Positions 55,007-63,170 of a stretch of 64,000 nucleotides of DNA are shown here, one piece after another. This DNA is from Salimicrobium humidisoli (GTDB lineage Bacteria > Bacillota > Bacilli > Bacillales > Halobacillaceae). The stretch's first letter is position 1, and each line of letters starts with the position of its first letter. Location of the stretch: assembly GCF_002295105.1 (NCBI RefSeq), contig NZ_NSGH01000001.1, positions 62,001 through 126,000 on the forward strand, written 5' to 3'. Below the pieces are notes generated by a model that saw only the letters and a program-made list of their open reading frames with translations, did no database searches and was not told the origin of the DNA. A program made the translations under genes and the position numbers.

Positions 55007-56350
55007 TTACGTAATGAAAAGTCCGAGAATGAGTGCCACGGTGAGACCGACCAGGCCGATCAGTGTTTCCATCACGGTCCACGTCTTCAGGGTATCTTTG
55101 ACATCAAGACCGAAGAAACGGTTCACGAGCCAGAAACCCGAGTCGTTTACGTGAGAGAGAACCGTAGCTCCTGCGGCAATCGAAATGACGATCAGGCCGA
55201 GAGCGGCACCTTCGAGACCGGCTACATCGATGACCGGAGATATAAGTCCGGCTGCCGTAACCATGGACACGGTTGCAGAGCCCTGGGCTACGCGGACGAT
55301 TGCAGCGATAAGGAAAGCGAGAAGAATCGGCGGCAGCGGGGAGCCTGCCATCATTTCCCCGAGCACGTCTCCGACTCCGGACTGGATGAGCATTTCTTTG
55401 AATACACCACCGGCCCCGGTGACAAGAATGATGATTCCTGCAGGTTCAAGCGCTTTTGTAGCGATGTCCTGTACTTCCTGACGGGAGTAGCCCCGTTTCG
55501 TTCCGAGAATCCGGAAGGTAAGCAGCGTGGCGATCGTCAGTGCCACAATCGGGTTACCGATGAAAGTGGTAATGGAACGTACGGCGCTTCCTTCCGGGAA
55601 AATGATGGTGGATGCCGTATTGATAAGGATCAGGACCAGAGGTACGAGAATAATGGAAGTAATCATCCAGAAGCTTGGCAGATCTTTTTCGTATTCTTTT
55701 TCTTCGAAATCCATGTAGTCCGGCACGGCGACATCGATTCTTTTCGCGATGTAGCGGCCGAACAGCGGTCCTGCGATGATCATCGACGGAATACCGGCAA
55801 TTACACCGAAGAAGATGACCCAGCCGAGATCCGCTCCGATAAGGTCCGCTACGGCGATGGGACCGGGAGTCGGCGGTATGTAACTGTGCGTGACGGCGAG
55901 CCCTGCAAGAAGCGGAATCCCATAGTACAGAAGCGACTTACCGGATTTCTTCGCAAGGCCGTATACAATAGGAACGAGAATGATGAAACCTACGTCGAAA
56001 AAGACGGGAATAGCGACGAGGAAACCGGCAATGCCGAGAGCCCACTGGGATTTATCCTCCCCGAACCGTCCGAGCAGGGACTGGGCGAGACGTTCCACTC
56101 CGCCGGAGACTTCGAGCATTTTTCCGAACATGGCTCCGAGACCGACGACGATGGCGACGAACCCGAGAGTGCCGCCCATCCCCTCTTCTACAGTAGTGAT
56201 GACTTCTCCAAGAGGCATTCCGGCAGCGATACCGACGAGAAGGCTGACGATCATGAGGGAAACGAACGCGTGCAGTTTCGTTCGGATCACGAGAAATAAC
56301 AGGCCGAAAATTCCCGCTACGGCGATAAGAATAAGCATAGTGGATGACAT
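55007..56350 (-). CDS. GntP-family gluconate-type permease
   Basis: The 447-residue membrane protein has about 12-14 hydrophobic segments and typical GntP motifs (FDVGFIILVPIVYGLA, THSYIPPTPGPIAVADLIGADLG). Gluconate or a related sugar acid is the likely substrate. No kinase gene is adjacent. The gene is divergent from an RpiR regulator, and the 178-base gap holds three RpiR-operator-like palindromes and a catabolite (cre) site, so control by that regulator and CcpA is likely. Confidence 0.88.
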   Translation of the reverse strand: MSSTMLILIAVAGIFGLLFLVIRTKLHAFVSLMIVSLLVGIAAGMPLGEVITTVEEGMGGTLGFVAIVVGLGAMFGKMLEVSGGVERLAQSLLGRFGEDKSQWALGIAGFLVAIPVFFDVGFIILVPIVYGLAKKSGKSLLYYGIPLLAGLAVTHSYIPPTPGPIAVADLIGADLGWVIFFGVIAGIPSMIIAGPLFGRYIAKRIDVAVPDYMDFEEKEYEKDLPSFWMITSIILVPLVLILINTASTIIFPEGSAVRSITTFIGNPIVALTIATLLTFRILGTKRGYSRQEVQDIATKALEPAGIIILVTGAGGVFKEMLIQSGVGDVLGEMMAGSPLPPILLAFLIAAIVRVAQGSATVSMVTAAGLISPVIDVAGLEGAALGLIVISIAAGATVLSHVNDSGFWLVNRFFGLDVKDTLKTWTVMETLIGLVGLTVALILGLFIT

Positions 56351-56399
56351 TACTGGTACCTCCTAATAGTTCTGTATTTTCATACCGCTTATAGTACAT

Positions 56400-56471
56400 G
56401 AAAAAATTTTTCTTTGCAATCGTTTTCAGAAAAATATTTTTCCTTTTGTAAACGGTAACAAAAATATTTTC
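56400..56471. promoter_or_regulatory. Three operator-like palindromes between gntP-type and rpiR-type genes
   Basis: GAAAAAATTTTTC (56400-56412), GAAAAATATTTTTC (56429-56442) and AAAAATATTTTC (56460-56471) have centres about 30 bases apart, three DNA turns. This fits cooperative binding by an RpiR dimer to one DNA face. Confidence 0.6.
56447..56460. promoter_or_regulatory. Catabolite-responsive element (cre)
   Basis: TGTAAACGGTAACA fits the CcpA consensus TGWAARCGYTWNCW at 13 of 14 positions and lies between two of the operator-like palindromes. Confidence 0.65.
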
Positions 56472-56528
56472 TTTTTTCCTTTCTTCGTATTAAGATGAAC
56501 TTACTGTAAAGGAAGGGGAGAGACGTTT

Positions 56529-57386
56529 ATGGCAGCCAGGGAAAAGAGGCACTGCCTCCTGCGTATCCGCTCGGAGTATCCTCAGTTTACACAGACAGAG
56601 CGGCGTGTAGCGGATTATATACTGGAGAAGCCGGAACGGATTGTAAAAGGGACGATCAACGAAGCGGCTGATGAAATCGGCATCGCCGTTTCCACCGTCT
56701 TCCGATTTTGCAAAACGATGGGTTTCAAAGGTTATCAGGATATGAAAATCGAGCTGGCCTCGGAGCTGGTCGGTTCGGACAAAGAGGAACTGGAGAGTAT
56801 TATCCGTACGGATGACGAAGCCAAAGTCACGGAGAAAGTTTTCCGATCCAACATACGTACGATGGAAGAGACGCTTGAAGTTCTGGACACTTCCGAAGTG
56901 GCGAAAGCGGTGAAAATGCTGCGCCAGGCGGACAGGGTGGAGTTTTTCGGGTGCGGGGGTTCGAATATCATCGCACAGGATGCCTGCCACAAGCTGCTGC
57001 GGACCGGCCTTTCCGTGTTCAGCCAGGCAGATAACCATATGCAGCTCATGTCCGCTTCTCAATTGAAAAATAAGGACGTCGCCGTTCTCATATCCCATTC
57101 GGGAACGACGAAGGACATACTCGACGTTCTCCACATTTTGAAAAGCGGCGGTGTGCCCGTCATCGCTATTACCAATCTCGCAAAGTCCCCGCTCCGGGAA
57201 CGCTCCGACATCGTGCTGACGACGGTCGCGGAGGAAGCCGACTATCGCCCGCAGATTCTTTCATCCACTATGTCACAAATGAGTGTCATCGATGCGTTAT
57301 ACGTAAATCTGCTCGTTTCCGGAAAGGAAGAAAGCACATCGGCCTGGGAAAAAATCACCAGTGCCCTGTCCGGAAAAAGAATGTAG
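56529..57386 (+). CDS. RpiR/MurR-family transcriptional regulator
   Basis: The 285-residue protein has an N-terminal HTH_6 domain (about 12-75, including ADEIGIAVSTVFRFCKTMGFKGYQD) and a C-terminal SIS sugar-isomerase domain (about 120-250, with FFGCGGSN and SHSGTTKDIL) that binds a phosphosugar. It is divergent from the GntP-type permease gene and is the probable sensor of an intermediate of the imported sugar acid. The ATG has AAGGGGAG upstream. Confidence 0.92.
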   Translation: MAAREKRHCLLRIRSEYPQFTQTERRVADYILEKPERIVKGTINEAADEIGIAVSTVFRFCKTMGFKGYQDMKIELASELVGSDKEELESIIRTDDEAKVTEKVFRSNIRTMEETLEVLDTSEVAKAVKMLRQADRVEFFGCGGSNIIAQDACHKLLRTGLSVFSQADNHMQLMSASQLKNKDVAVLISHSGTTKDILDVLHILKSGGVPVIAITNLAKSPLRERSDIVLTTVAEEADYRPQILSSTMSQMSVIDALYVNLLVSGKEESTSAWEKITSALSGKRM

Positions 57387-57394
57387 AAGTTCAA

Positions 57395-57427
57395 ATCTTG
57401 AAATAAAGATATTGTTTTGTATATAAT
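57395..57427 (+). promoter_or_regulatory. Promoter with ATCTT-N6-AAGAT dyad before the nitroreductase gene
   Basis: TTGAAA (57398-57403), 18 bases, TATAAT (57422-57427). The -35 is embedded in ATCTT-GAAATA-AAGAT (57395-57410), a dyad similar to the MhqR operator of B. subtilis, which controls nitroreductases induced by quinones. Confidence 0.55.
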
Positions 57428-57458
57428 GGACGAAGTATGTGTCAGAGGAGGAAACTTT

Positions 57459-58028
57459 ATGAACGCAAGTGAAGTGAAGCAGTATCGCAAAGCTGATTAT
57501 GAAATCGACGAAGCATTCCTTGAACGCTGGTCCCCGAGATCATTCCAGGAGAAGGAAATAGCCGAAGAGGATCTTATGAGCGTGTTCGAAGCAGCGCGCT
57601 GGGCGCCATCTGCCATGAACATGCAGCCGTGGCGATTTATTATAGCGAGAACGGAGGAGGACCGTGAGCGTTTCCATTCGTTCGTCATGGATGGAAACCG
57701 TAAATGGTGCGAGAAGGCACCGGTGCTCGCTCTTATCATTTCCGATAAGGAAGACGCCACTCACGCTTTTGATACCGGGGCAGCCTGGGGATTCCTTTCC
57801 CTGCAGGCCCGCAGGAACGGTCTCATTACTCACGCTATGGGCGGTTTTTATAAAGATCAGGCCCGCGAAACTCTCGGTATTCCGGAAGAGTACGAGATTC
57901 AGGCGCTCGTCGCTATCGGTTATCAGGATGAAAAAGAAAAACTGGAAGAAGAAATGCAGAAGCGGGAACAGCCGTCCCCGCGCCGCCCGGTTAAAGAATC
58001 CGTTATGGAAGGTTCGTTCCGTGCGTAA
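57459..58028 (+). CDS. Nitroreductase-family FMN oxidoreductase
   Basis: The 189-residue protein has the FMN-binding SPRSFQEKEI (about 21), EAARWAPSAMNMQPWRFI (about 45) and a C-terminal MGGFYKD segment. Enzymes of this family reduce quinones and nitro compounds with NAD(P)H. The ATG at 57459 follows GAGGAGGAAA; open codons further upstream overlap the promoter. It is a single-gene unit with promoter and terminator. Confidence 0.9.
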   Translation: MNASEVKQYRKADYEIDEAFLERWSPRSFQEKEIAEEDLMSVFEAARWAPSAMNMQPWRFIIARTEEDRERFHSFVMDGNRKWCEKAPVLALIISDKEDATHAFDTGAAWGFLSLQARRNGLITHAMGGFYKDQARETLGIPEEYEIQALVAIGYQDEKEKLEEEMQKREQPSPRRPVKESVMEGSFRA

Positions 58029-58040
58029 GCTGTTTTATCA

Positions 58041-58076
58041 ATCATCGGTCCCCAATTTTGGGCCGATGATTTTTTT
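58041..58076 (+). terminator. Terminator of the nitroreductase gene
   Basis: ATCATCGG...CC pairs with GG...CCGATGAT around an AT loop, followed by seven T residues. Confidence 0.85.
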
Positions 58077-58218
58077 GTGGATGTTTCCGTTACTTTCAGA
58101 GACAGAAAGCAGGCTGAAAGGCATGAAAACCGGTGAACGACGCGTTTTTTCCGATGTTTATTCCGGGGTGCCTGTGGGAAGAACTTCAGTAGTATAAAAC
58201 AGGGAGAGGAGAAATATT

Positions 58219-59643
58219 ATGACAGCAAACACGATAGGGTTCGCCCTGCTCGTCATGGGGCTATTTTTGCTGGTCGGGAAGCTGATCAGAGTGAGCGTGC
58301 CTCTGTTTCAGTCCCTTTTTCTCCCGAGTTCGATCCTTGGCGGTTTCGCAGCACTTCTGCTTGGACCTCAGGTACTCGGGAATCTATTGGCGCCGCTGAC
58401 CGGATCGGATTCATTCTGGGCAACGGGGCTGTTTACGGAAACTATTACGGACGTATGGGCAGCACTACCGGGGCTGATGATCAACGTCATCTTCGCTTCT
58501 CTTTTCATCGGGAAGAAAACGCCTTCCCTCAAAATGATCTGGAACTACGGGGGTCCACAGCTATCGTTCGGCTGGATGGTCGGATGGGGACAATATGTCG
58601 TAGGTCTGCTCATCGCTCTTTTAATACTTACTCCGATCTTCGACATTCCTCCGATGGCCGGTGCTCTTATAGAAATCGGTTTTGAAGGCGGACACGGTAC
58701 GGCTGCCGGGATGCAGAGCACGTTCGAACAGCTCGGGTTCCCGGAGGCGTATGACCTGGCAGTGGGGCTTGCCACTGTCGGTATCCTCTCCGGTGTCATC
58801 ATCGGTATCATTCTGATCAACGTAGCTGCCAGAAAACGGCAGACAGCGCTTGATATGGACGAAAAAGCTTTCTCCGATATACAGAAACTCGGAATCCGCG
58901 AATTCGAAAACAGGGAGGCAGCCGGGAAGATGACGCTGCGCTCCGAATCGATTGAACCGCTCTCCTTTCACGTAGCTATGATCAGTATCGCGATACTGAT
59001 CGGGTACGGACTTCAGCAGGGTCTGATCGGCCTTGAGGCCATTACGTGGGGAGCGTGGACGGACACTTACATTATGACTTATATTCCTTTGTTCCCGCTC
59101 GCTATGATCGGAGGTATTATTCTGCAGCTGTTCCTGGACCGCTACGACCGCTTCAATCTCGTGGACAGGCAGATGGTCATGAGAGTCCAGGGATTGTCGC
59201 TTGATATCCTTATAATGACGGCGATTGCGACGATTTCCCTCGCCGTTATCGGTGAATACTTTGTACCGTTCCTGCTTCTCGCTATAGGAGGAATCGGCTG
59301 GAACGTTATCGCTTTCCAGATATTTGCGAAGAAAATGATTCCTACGTACTGGTTTGAACGTGCCATCGGTGACTTCGGCCAGTCCATGGGGATTACCGCG
59401 ACGGGTCTCCTTCTCATGAGGATTGTGGATCCGAACGTGGAGACGCCTGCGCTGGAAGCGTTCGGCTACAAACAGCTCATATACGAACCGTTTCTCGGGG
59501 GAGGACTGGTGACCGCCCTTTCCGTGCCGGTAATCTATTCTCTCGGCCCGGTTCCATTCTTCATCTTCTCCCTGGTGATGGCTGTGATTGGCTGGGCTGT
59601 CGGAATTTTCTATTTCGGAAAACAGCGTACGGAATCCGGTTAA
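58219..59643 (+). CDS. GltS-type sodium/glutamate symporter family protein
   Basis: The 474-residue protein has about 11-12 hydrophobic segments and resembles the ESS (GltS) family of sodium-dependent glutamate carriers. Features include SLFLPSSILGGFAALLLGP near the N-terminus and the glycine-rich FEGGHGTAAGMQSTF re-entrant segment (about 155-169), with a second such segment in the C-terminal half. GGGAGAGGAG precedes the ATG. Substrate identity is by family only. Confidence 0.87.
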   Translation: MTANTIGFALLVMGLFLLVGKLIRVSVPLFQSLFLPSSILGGFAALLLGPQVLGNLLAPLTGSDSFWATGLFTETITDVWAALPGLMINVIFASLFIGKKTPSLKMIWNYGGPQLSFGWMVGWGQYVVGLLIALLILTPIFDIPPMAGALIEIGFEGGHGTAAGMQSTFEQLGFPEAYDLAVGLATVGILSGVIIGIILINVAARKRQTALDMDEKAFSDIQKLGIREFENREAAGKMTLRSESIEPLSFHVAMISIAILIGYGLQQGLIGLEAITWGAWTDTYIMTYIPLFPLAMIGGIILQLFLDRYDRFNLVDRQMVMRVQGLSLDILIMTAIATISLAVIGEYFVPFLLLAIGGIGWNVIAFQIFAKKMIPTYWFERAIGDFGQSMGITATGLLLMRIVDPNVETPALEAFGYKQLIYEPFLGGGLVTALSVPVIYSLGPVPFFIFSLVMAVIGWAVGIFYFGKQRTESG

Positions 59644-59650
59644 CGGAAGG

Positions 59651-59695
59651 AAAACGTCTCTTTTTGCCGTCTCGGGCAGAGGGAGGCGTTTTTTA
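59651..59695 (+). terminator. Terminator of the GltS-type gene
   Basis: AAAACG-t-CTC pairs with GAGGCGTTTT and an inner TGCC/GGGCA stem, followed by T residues. Confidence 0.7.
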
Positions 59696-59711
59696 CATAA
59701 AAGTAAAGCCG

Positions 59712-59740
59712 TTGAGTCCTGTTTGGAAAACGGTTACAAT
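59712..59740 (+). promoter_or_regulatory. Promoter of the HIBADH-type gene, overlapped by a cre-like word
   Basis: TTGAGT (59712-59717), 17 bases, TACAAT (59735-59740). GGAAAACGGTTACA at 59725-59738 fits the cre consensus at about 12 of 14 positions. Confidence 0.5.
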
Positions 59741-59774
59741 ATTCTGTAAGTTATGAGGAAAGAAGGGAATATAT

Positions 59775-60656
59775 TTGAAAAAAATAGGATTCGTCGGCAC
59801 CGGGGTCATGGGGCGGCATATGGTCAGAAATCTTATGAAACACGGATACGCGGTATCTCTTTACACGAGAACGAAGTGGAAAGCAAAAGAACTTATCGAG
59901 GAAGGCGCGGAATGGAAAGAGACGATATCGGAACTTGCCGGGGAGGCAGACGTTGTCATCACCATCGTCGGATTTCCGGAAGATGTGGAGGAAGTATATT
60001 TTAAGGAGGACGGCATTCTTGGTAATGCTTCCGGCGGGACGGTTTTCATCGACATGACTACGTCTTCCCCGGAGCTTGCGGTAAAGATTTCCGAAGCCGC
60101 ACATGAAAACGGACAGGCGGCGCTGGATGCTCCGGTTTCCGGGAGTGATGTATTTGCGGAAGCGGGCAAACTGACGATTATGGCAGGAGGCGATCCCTCT
60201 TCTTTCGAAAAAGTACGCCCGGTATTGGAGGCGATGGGGGAGAATGTCGTGCTGCAGGGGCCGCCGGGTGCGGGACAGCATACGAAGATGAGTAACCAGA
60301 TTGCCATCGCGTCGACGATGATGGGCGTAGTCGAAGCCATTACATACGCGGAGAAAGCCGGTCTGGATCCCGCCGTCGTCATGAGCAGCATCGAACACGG
60401 GGCAGCGGGAAGTTTTTCTTTATCAAAACTGGGCAAAAAAATGATCGAAAATGATTTTGAACCGGGGTTCTATGTAAAACATTTCGTTAAAGATATGGGA
60501 ATCGCGCTTGCATCTGCGGAAAGGATGGAACTTCCGGTCCCGGGATTGCGTCTTGCGAAAGAAATGTACGAAGGACTCAAGGAGAACGGTGGGGAAAGTG
60601 AGGGGACACAGGCCCTGTACAAATACTACAAATGGAAAGCGGAAGGTAACGTATAG
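59775..60656 (+). CDS. 3-hydroxyisobutyrate dehydrogenase-family oxidoreductase
   Basis: The 293-residue protein has the N-terminal Rossmann motif GFVGTGVMGRHM (about 5), DAPVSGSDVFAEAGKLTIMAGG (substrate loop, in part) and the catalytic lysine in HTKMSNQ (about 172). It resembles Bacillus YkwC-type beta-hydroxyacid dehydrogenases; the exact substrate is open. Translation begins at TTG 59775, with GAAGGG 7 bases upstream. It has its own promoter. Confidence 0.9.
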   Translation: MKKIGFVGTGVMGRHMVRNLMKHGYAVSLYTRTKWKAKELIEEGAEWKETISELAGEADVVITIVGFPEDVEEVYFKEDGILGNASGGTVFIDMTTSSPELAVKISEAAHENGQAALDAPVSGSDVFAEAGKLTIMAGGDPSSFEKVRPVLEAMGENVVLQGPPGAGQHTKMSNQIAIASTMMGVVEAITYAEKAGLDPAVVMSSIEHGAAGSFSLSKLGKKMIENDFEPGFYVKHFVKDMGIALASAERMELPVPGLRLAKEMYEGLKENGGESEGTQALYKYYKWKAEGNV

Positions 60657-60662
60657 TGAAAC

Positions 60663-60709
60663 AAAAGAGCGGACGTACGGGCATACAGCCCCGCATCGTC
60701 CACTCTTTT
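60663..60709. terminator. Bidirectional terminator between convergent genes
   Basis: AAAAGAG-c-GGACG pairs with CGTCC-a-CTCTTTT, with a smaller GGG/CCC inner stem. Confidence 0.75.
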
Positions 60710-60715
60710 CGGATT

Positions 60716-61237
60716 TTATTCGGAAACCCGGTTTTCATAAGAGTGTTTAAGAATCGCCATCATGTAGGCATCACGGTATTCTCCGTTGATGAAATAGTGT
60801 TCTTTCATTTCTCCCTCGATTTCAAAGCCGATTTTCTTATAAATATGCACAGCTTTTTCGTTCTCCGTCGCTACGATAAGATGGACTTTATGAAGGTTGA
60901 GGGTCCGGAAAGCGTAATCCACCATCATCTTCGTAACTTCCCCCGCATGACCGTTCCCCTGATGCACGGGGTCGATCATAATACCGAATTCGGTATTCCG
61001 GTGCACCGGTTCAATATCATACAGTCCGGTCAGTCCGATGCTCGTTTCATCTTTACAGATGACGAAAAGGCGGTGCTTGCCGGGCTCTTTTCTCTCTTCA
61101 AAACCGGTAGTGATCCGGTCTTTCGGGAAGTGTGCTTCCGTAAACCAGAAATCCATAATCTCTTTTTTATTATATAGTTTGTGCATGAAAGGCACGTCGT
61201 CTTTCTCGAGTGGCCGCAGCCAGATATGGTCTTCCAT
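60716..61237 (-). CDS. SpeG-like GNAT acetyltransferase
   Basis: The 173-residue GNAT protein resembles spermidine/spermine N-acetyltransferases of the SpeG type: WLRPLEKDDVPFMHKLYN at the start, EFGIMIDPVHQGNGHAGEVT (acetyl-CoA loop QGNGHAGE, about 95) and NLHKVHLIVATENEKAVHIY. It has the GEYRDAYMMAIL tail usual for the group. Polyamine detoxification is likely but not proven. Confidence 0.85.
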   Translation of the reverse strand: MEDHIWLRPLEKDDVPFMHKLYNKKEIMDFWFTEAHFPKDRITTGFEERKEPGKHRLFVICKDETSIGLTGLYDIEPVHRNTEFGIMIDPVHQGNGHAGEVTKMMVDYAFRTLNLHKVHLIVATENEKAVHIYKKIGFEIEGEMKEHYFINGEYRDAYMMAILKHSYENRVSE

Positions 61238-61397
61238 ATGTATCCCCTCCTCGTTCTATCGTAGCAGACCTTTTCGTAATCCGAAACGTATAAGCTTCGA
61301 AACGTGAGTAAATGGGAGGAAATATGAACAAAAATGTTTCAAGACACAGGAGATAAGGAAAGGTATACGTAACATAACAAAGCAAGGAGTGAAAAAC

Positions 61398-61466
61398 ATG
61401 CTTCGAACTATTTTAATGATCATCGGTCTCATCGTAGTCATCAGCTTTATCCTTAGTATGCTATAA
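61398..61466 (+). CDS. 22-residue hydrophobic peptide
   Basis: An ATG follows AAGGAG with a 9-base spacing, and 22 codons encode MLRTILMIIGLIVVISFIL plus three residues, a single membrane-spanning helix. A strong terminator follows at 61491. The short unit between two unrelated genes looks like a dedicated small-peptide gene, such as a membrane regulator or type I toxin-like peptide. No antisense RNA promoter was identified. Confidence 0.6.
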   Translation: MLRTILMIIGLIVVISFILSML

Positions 61467-61490
61467 TACAATAATTATATTTACTAATAA

Positions 61491-61530
61491 GGGCCCGGCC
61501 TTCTGTGAAAGCAGAAGACCTGGCCTTTTT
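61491..61530 (+). terminator. Terminator of the small peptide gene
   Basis: A long imperfect stem (61491-61505 with 61512-61526) over a 6-nt loop is followed by TTTTT. Confidence 0.8.
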
Positions 61531-61556
61531 CCTGTTTTACAATAAAGATATGCGAT

Positions 61557-63047
61557 TCAGCTCAAGGATTTCAGGTCCGCGCAGGAAGCGGAAAAATGAT
61601 TGCTTATTTCTTCGATGTCGTCGTGAGGAATCAGAGTACCTTTGTAGTGCTGCGGCTCGTTGATGCCCGTAAGCAGAATAGTATCTCCCGGGGAAGACTG
61701 TTCGATACAGGCGGCAATAGCTTCTTTACGGCTCATCGCCGTCGTCACTCTGTCTTTTGAAACACCCGGGGGAAGTGCTTCCTGCATCGCACGGATGACC
61801 AGCGACGGTTCCACGTACCCGACCTGTTCCGCTCCGAGTACCACAGAATCGACGGCGGGGCTGAGAGTTTCCGCCATTTTTTTGACTTTATCGATTCCGC
61901 GGAGCCCGATTCCGTTCACCATCGCAATCAGTTTACCGTCCGCAAGCGTACGCGCGGCACTGAGAGATTTCTCCAGGGCAGCCGGGGTGTGGGCAAAATC
62001 CAGGATGAAGCGGCGTTCACACACCGTAAGAAGCTGGAACCTGTTCCGAAGCGGCGGGAGTTTCGCTGCTTCCTCAACGATGGCCCGGACCGGAATCCCT
62101 TTGTCATACAGAACCGCAAAAGCGCTCAATAAATTGTATATATTATGCTCCCCGATAAAAGGGGTGTACACGTCAAAACGTTCCCCGTCGGCGTGCAGCA
62201 CGAACCTTGATCCGTTCTCGTCGTAAGTGATCCGTTCTCCGTAGAAATCCGCCGCGGCATCGAGAAGACTGAACGTCCGTACCGGCTTCCCGAAATCTTT
62301 CAAAGGCCGGAAGACAGGGGAGTCCAGAGAGAAAACGAGAGTACGGGCGGCCTCGGCAAGCTTCATTTTCGAGTTTAAGTAATGTTCGATCGTCTCATGA
62401 TAATCCATATGGTCCCTGCTGAAATTCGTAAATACTCCCGTGTCCACCGGGATGAATTTCGTCCTTTCCTGATCCAGGGCGATGGACGTGGCCTCGTATA
62501 CCATGGTCTGATAGGATTCGCTGTGGAAGTGGCTGATGATGCGGGCGAGTTCCGGGGCTTCGGGTGTCGTCGGCGTCGTTTTATTGTAATCCATAGGCTG
62601 CAGGTCACTGGTCATTACACCTTCCGTACCGACAGACCCTGTCTTGAAGCCGAATCTGTTCAAAAGGGTGGAAATCATATAGGTTACTGTCGTCTTCCCG
62701 TTCGTCCCCGTCACTCCGAAGAACTCCATTTCGTCGAAGGCGCTGTTATAGACGGTCCGGAGAAGGAGGGTGATCACGGGGGAGAGGTCGGATACGATGA
62801 TGAACGTAACGCCGGGGTGGCTCTCCCTCTCCACGAGAAGAGACGGGTCCGTACCGATGACGCAGATCGCTCCGTTGGCGACAGCTTCGTCCACATAATC
62901 CAGGCCGCTGCGCTTGCCGGATTTGCAGAAGAAGACGCCGTGTTCGTTCGGAACCGCGGAGTGAAGCGTGAACTGGCGGACCGGGAGAGTGAGAGGTCCG
63001 TAAGAATTTATGTAATAGGAATGTAGAAGTTCTGTGAGGTTGATCAT
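61557..63047 (-). CDS. MurE-like Mur ligase, divergent paralogue
   Basis: The 496-residue protein has the three Mur-ligase domains. The P-loop is GVTGTNGKTTVTYM (about 113), the central domain has TTPEAPELARI, YEATSIALDQER and FTNFSRDHMDYH (about 211), and the C-terminal domain begins RNRFQLL. The DNPR motif by which DAP-adding MurE binds its amino acid is absent; the corresponding region reads GAEQVGYVEP. It therefore probably adds a different substrate, or acts outside the main wall pathway. The gene is alone, divergent from an AEC transporter gene. Confidence 0.82.
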   Translation of the reverse strand: MINLTELLHSYYINSYGPLTLPVRQFTLHSAVPNEHGVFFCKSGKRSGLDYVDEAVANGAICVIGTDPSLLVERESHPGVTFIIVSDLSPVITLLLRTVYNSAFDEMEFFGVTGTNGKTTVTYMISTLLNRFGFKTGSVGTEGVMTSDLQPMDYNKTTPTTPEAPELARIISHFHSESYQTMVYEATSIALDQERTKFIPVDTGVFTNFSRDHMDYHETIEHYLNSKMKLAEAARTLVFSLDSPVFRPLKDFGKPVRTFSLLDAAADFYGERITYDENGSRFVLHADGERFDVYTPFIGEHNIYNLLSAFAVLYDKGIPVRAIVEEAAKLPPLRNRFQLLTVCERRFILDFAHTPAALEKSLSAARTLADGKLIAMVNGIGLRGIDKVKKMAETLSPAVDSVVLGAEQVGYVEPSLVIRAMQEALPPGVSKDRVTTAMSRKEAIAACIEQSSPGDTILLTGINEPQHYKGTLIPHDDIEEISNHFSASCADLKSLS

Positions 63048-63170
63048 AAGGGATGCCCTTTCTGTCTCGAAGAGTTAATAACTTTTAAGTACCCGTAAGG
63101 CCGGGCATTGAAACGGGGAAATGTGGTATGTTGAAAGAAGATATAATGATTTTGGAAAGGGAAGGATAGT

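Noticed and set aside
55151-56299. Plus-strand 382-codon open frame
   Set aside because: Antisense of a membrane permease, giving an artificial charged sequence.
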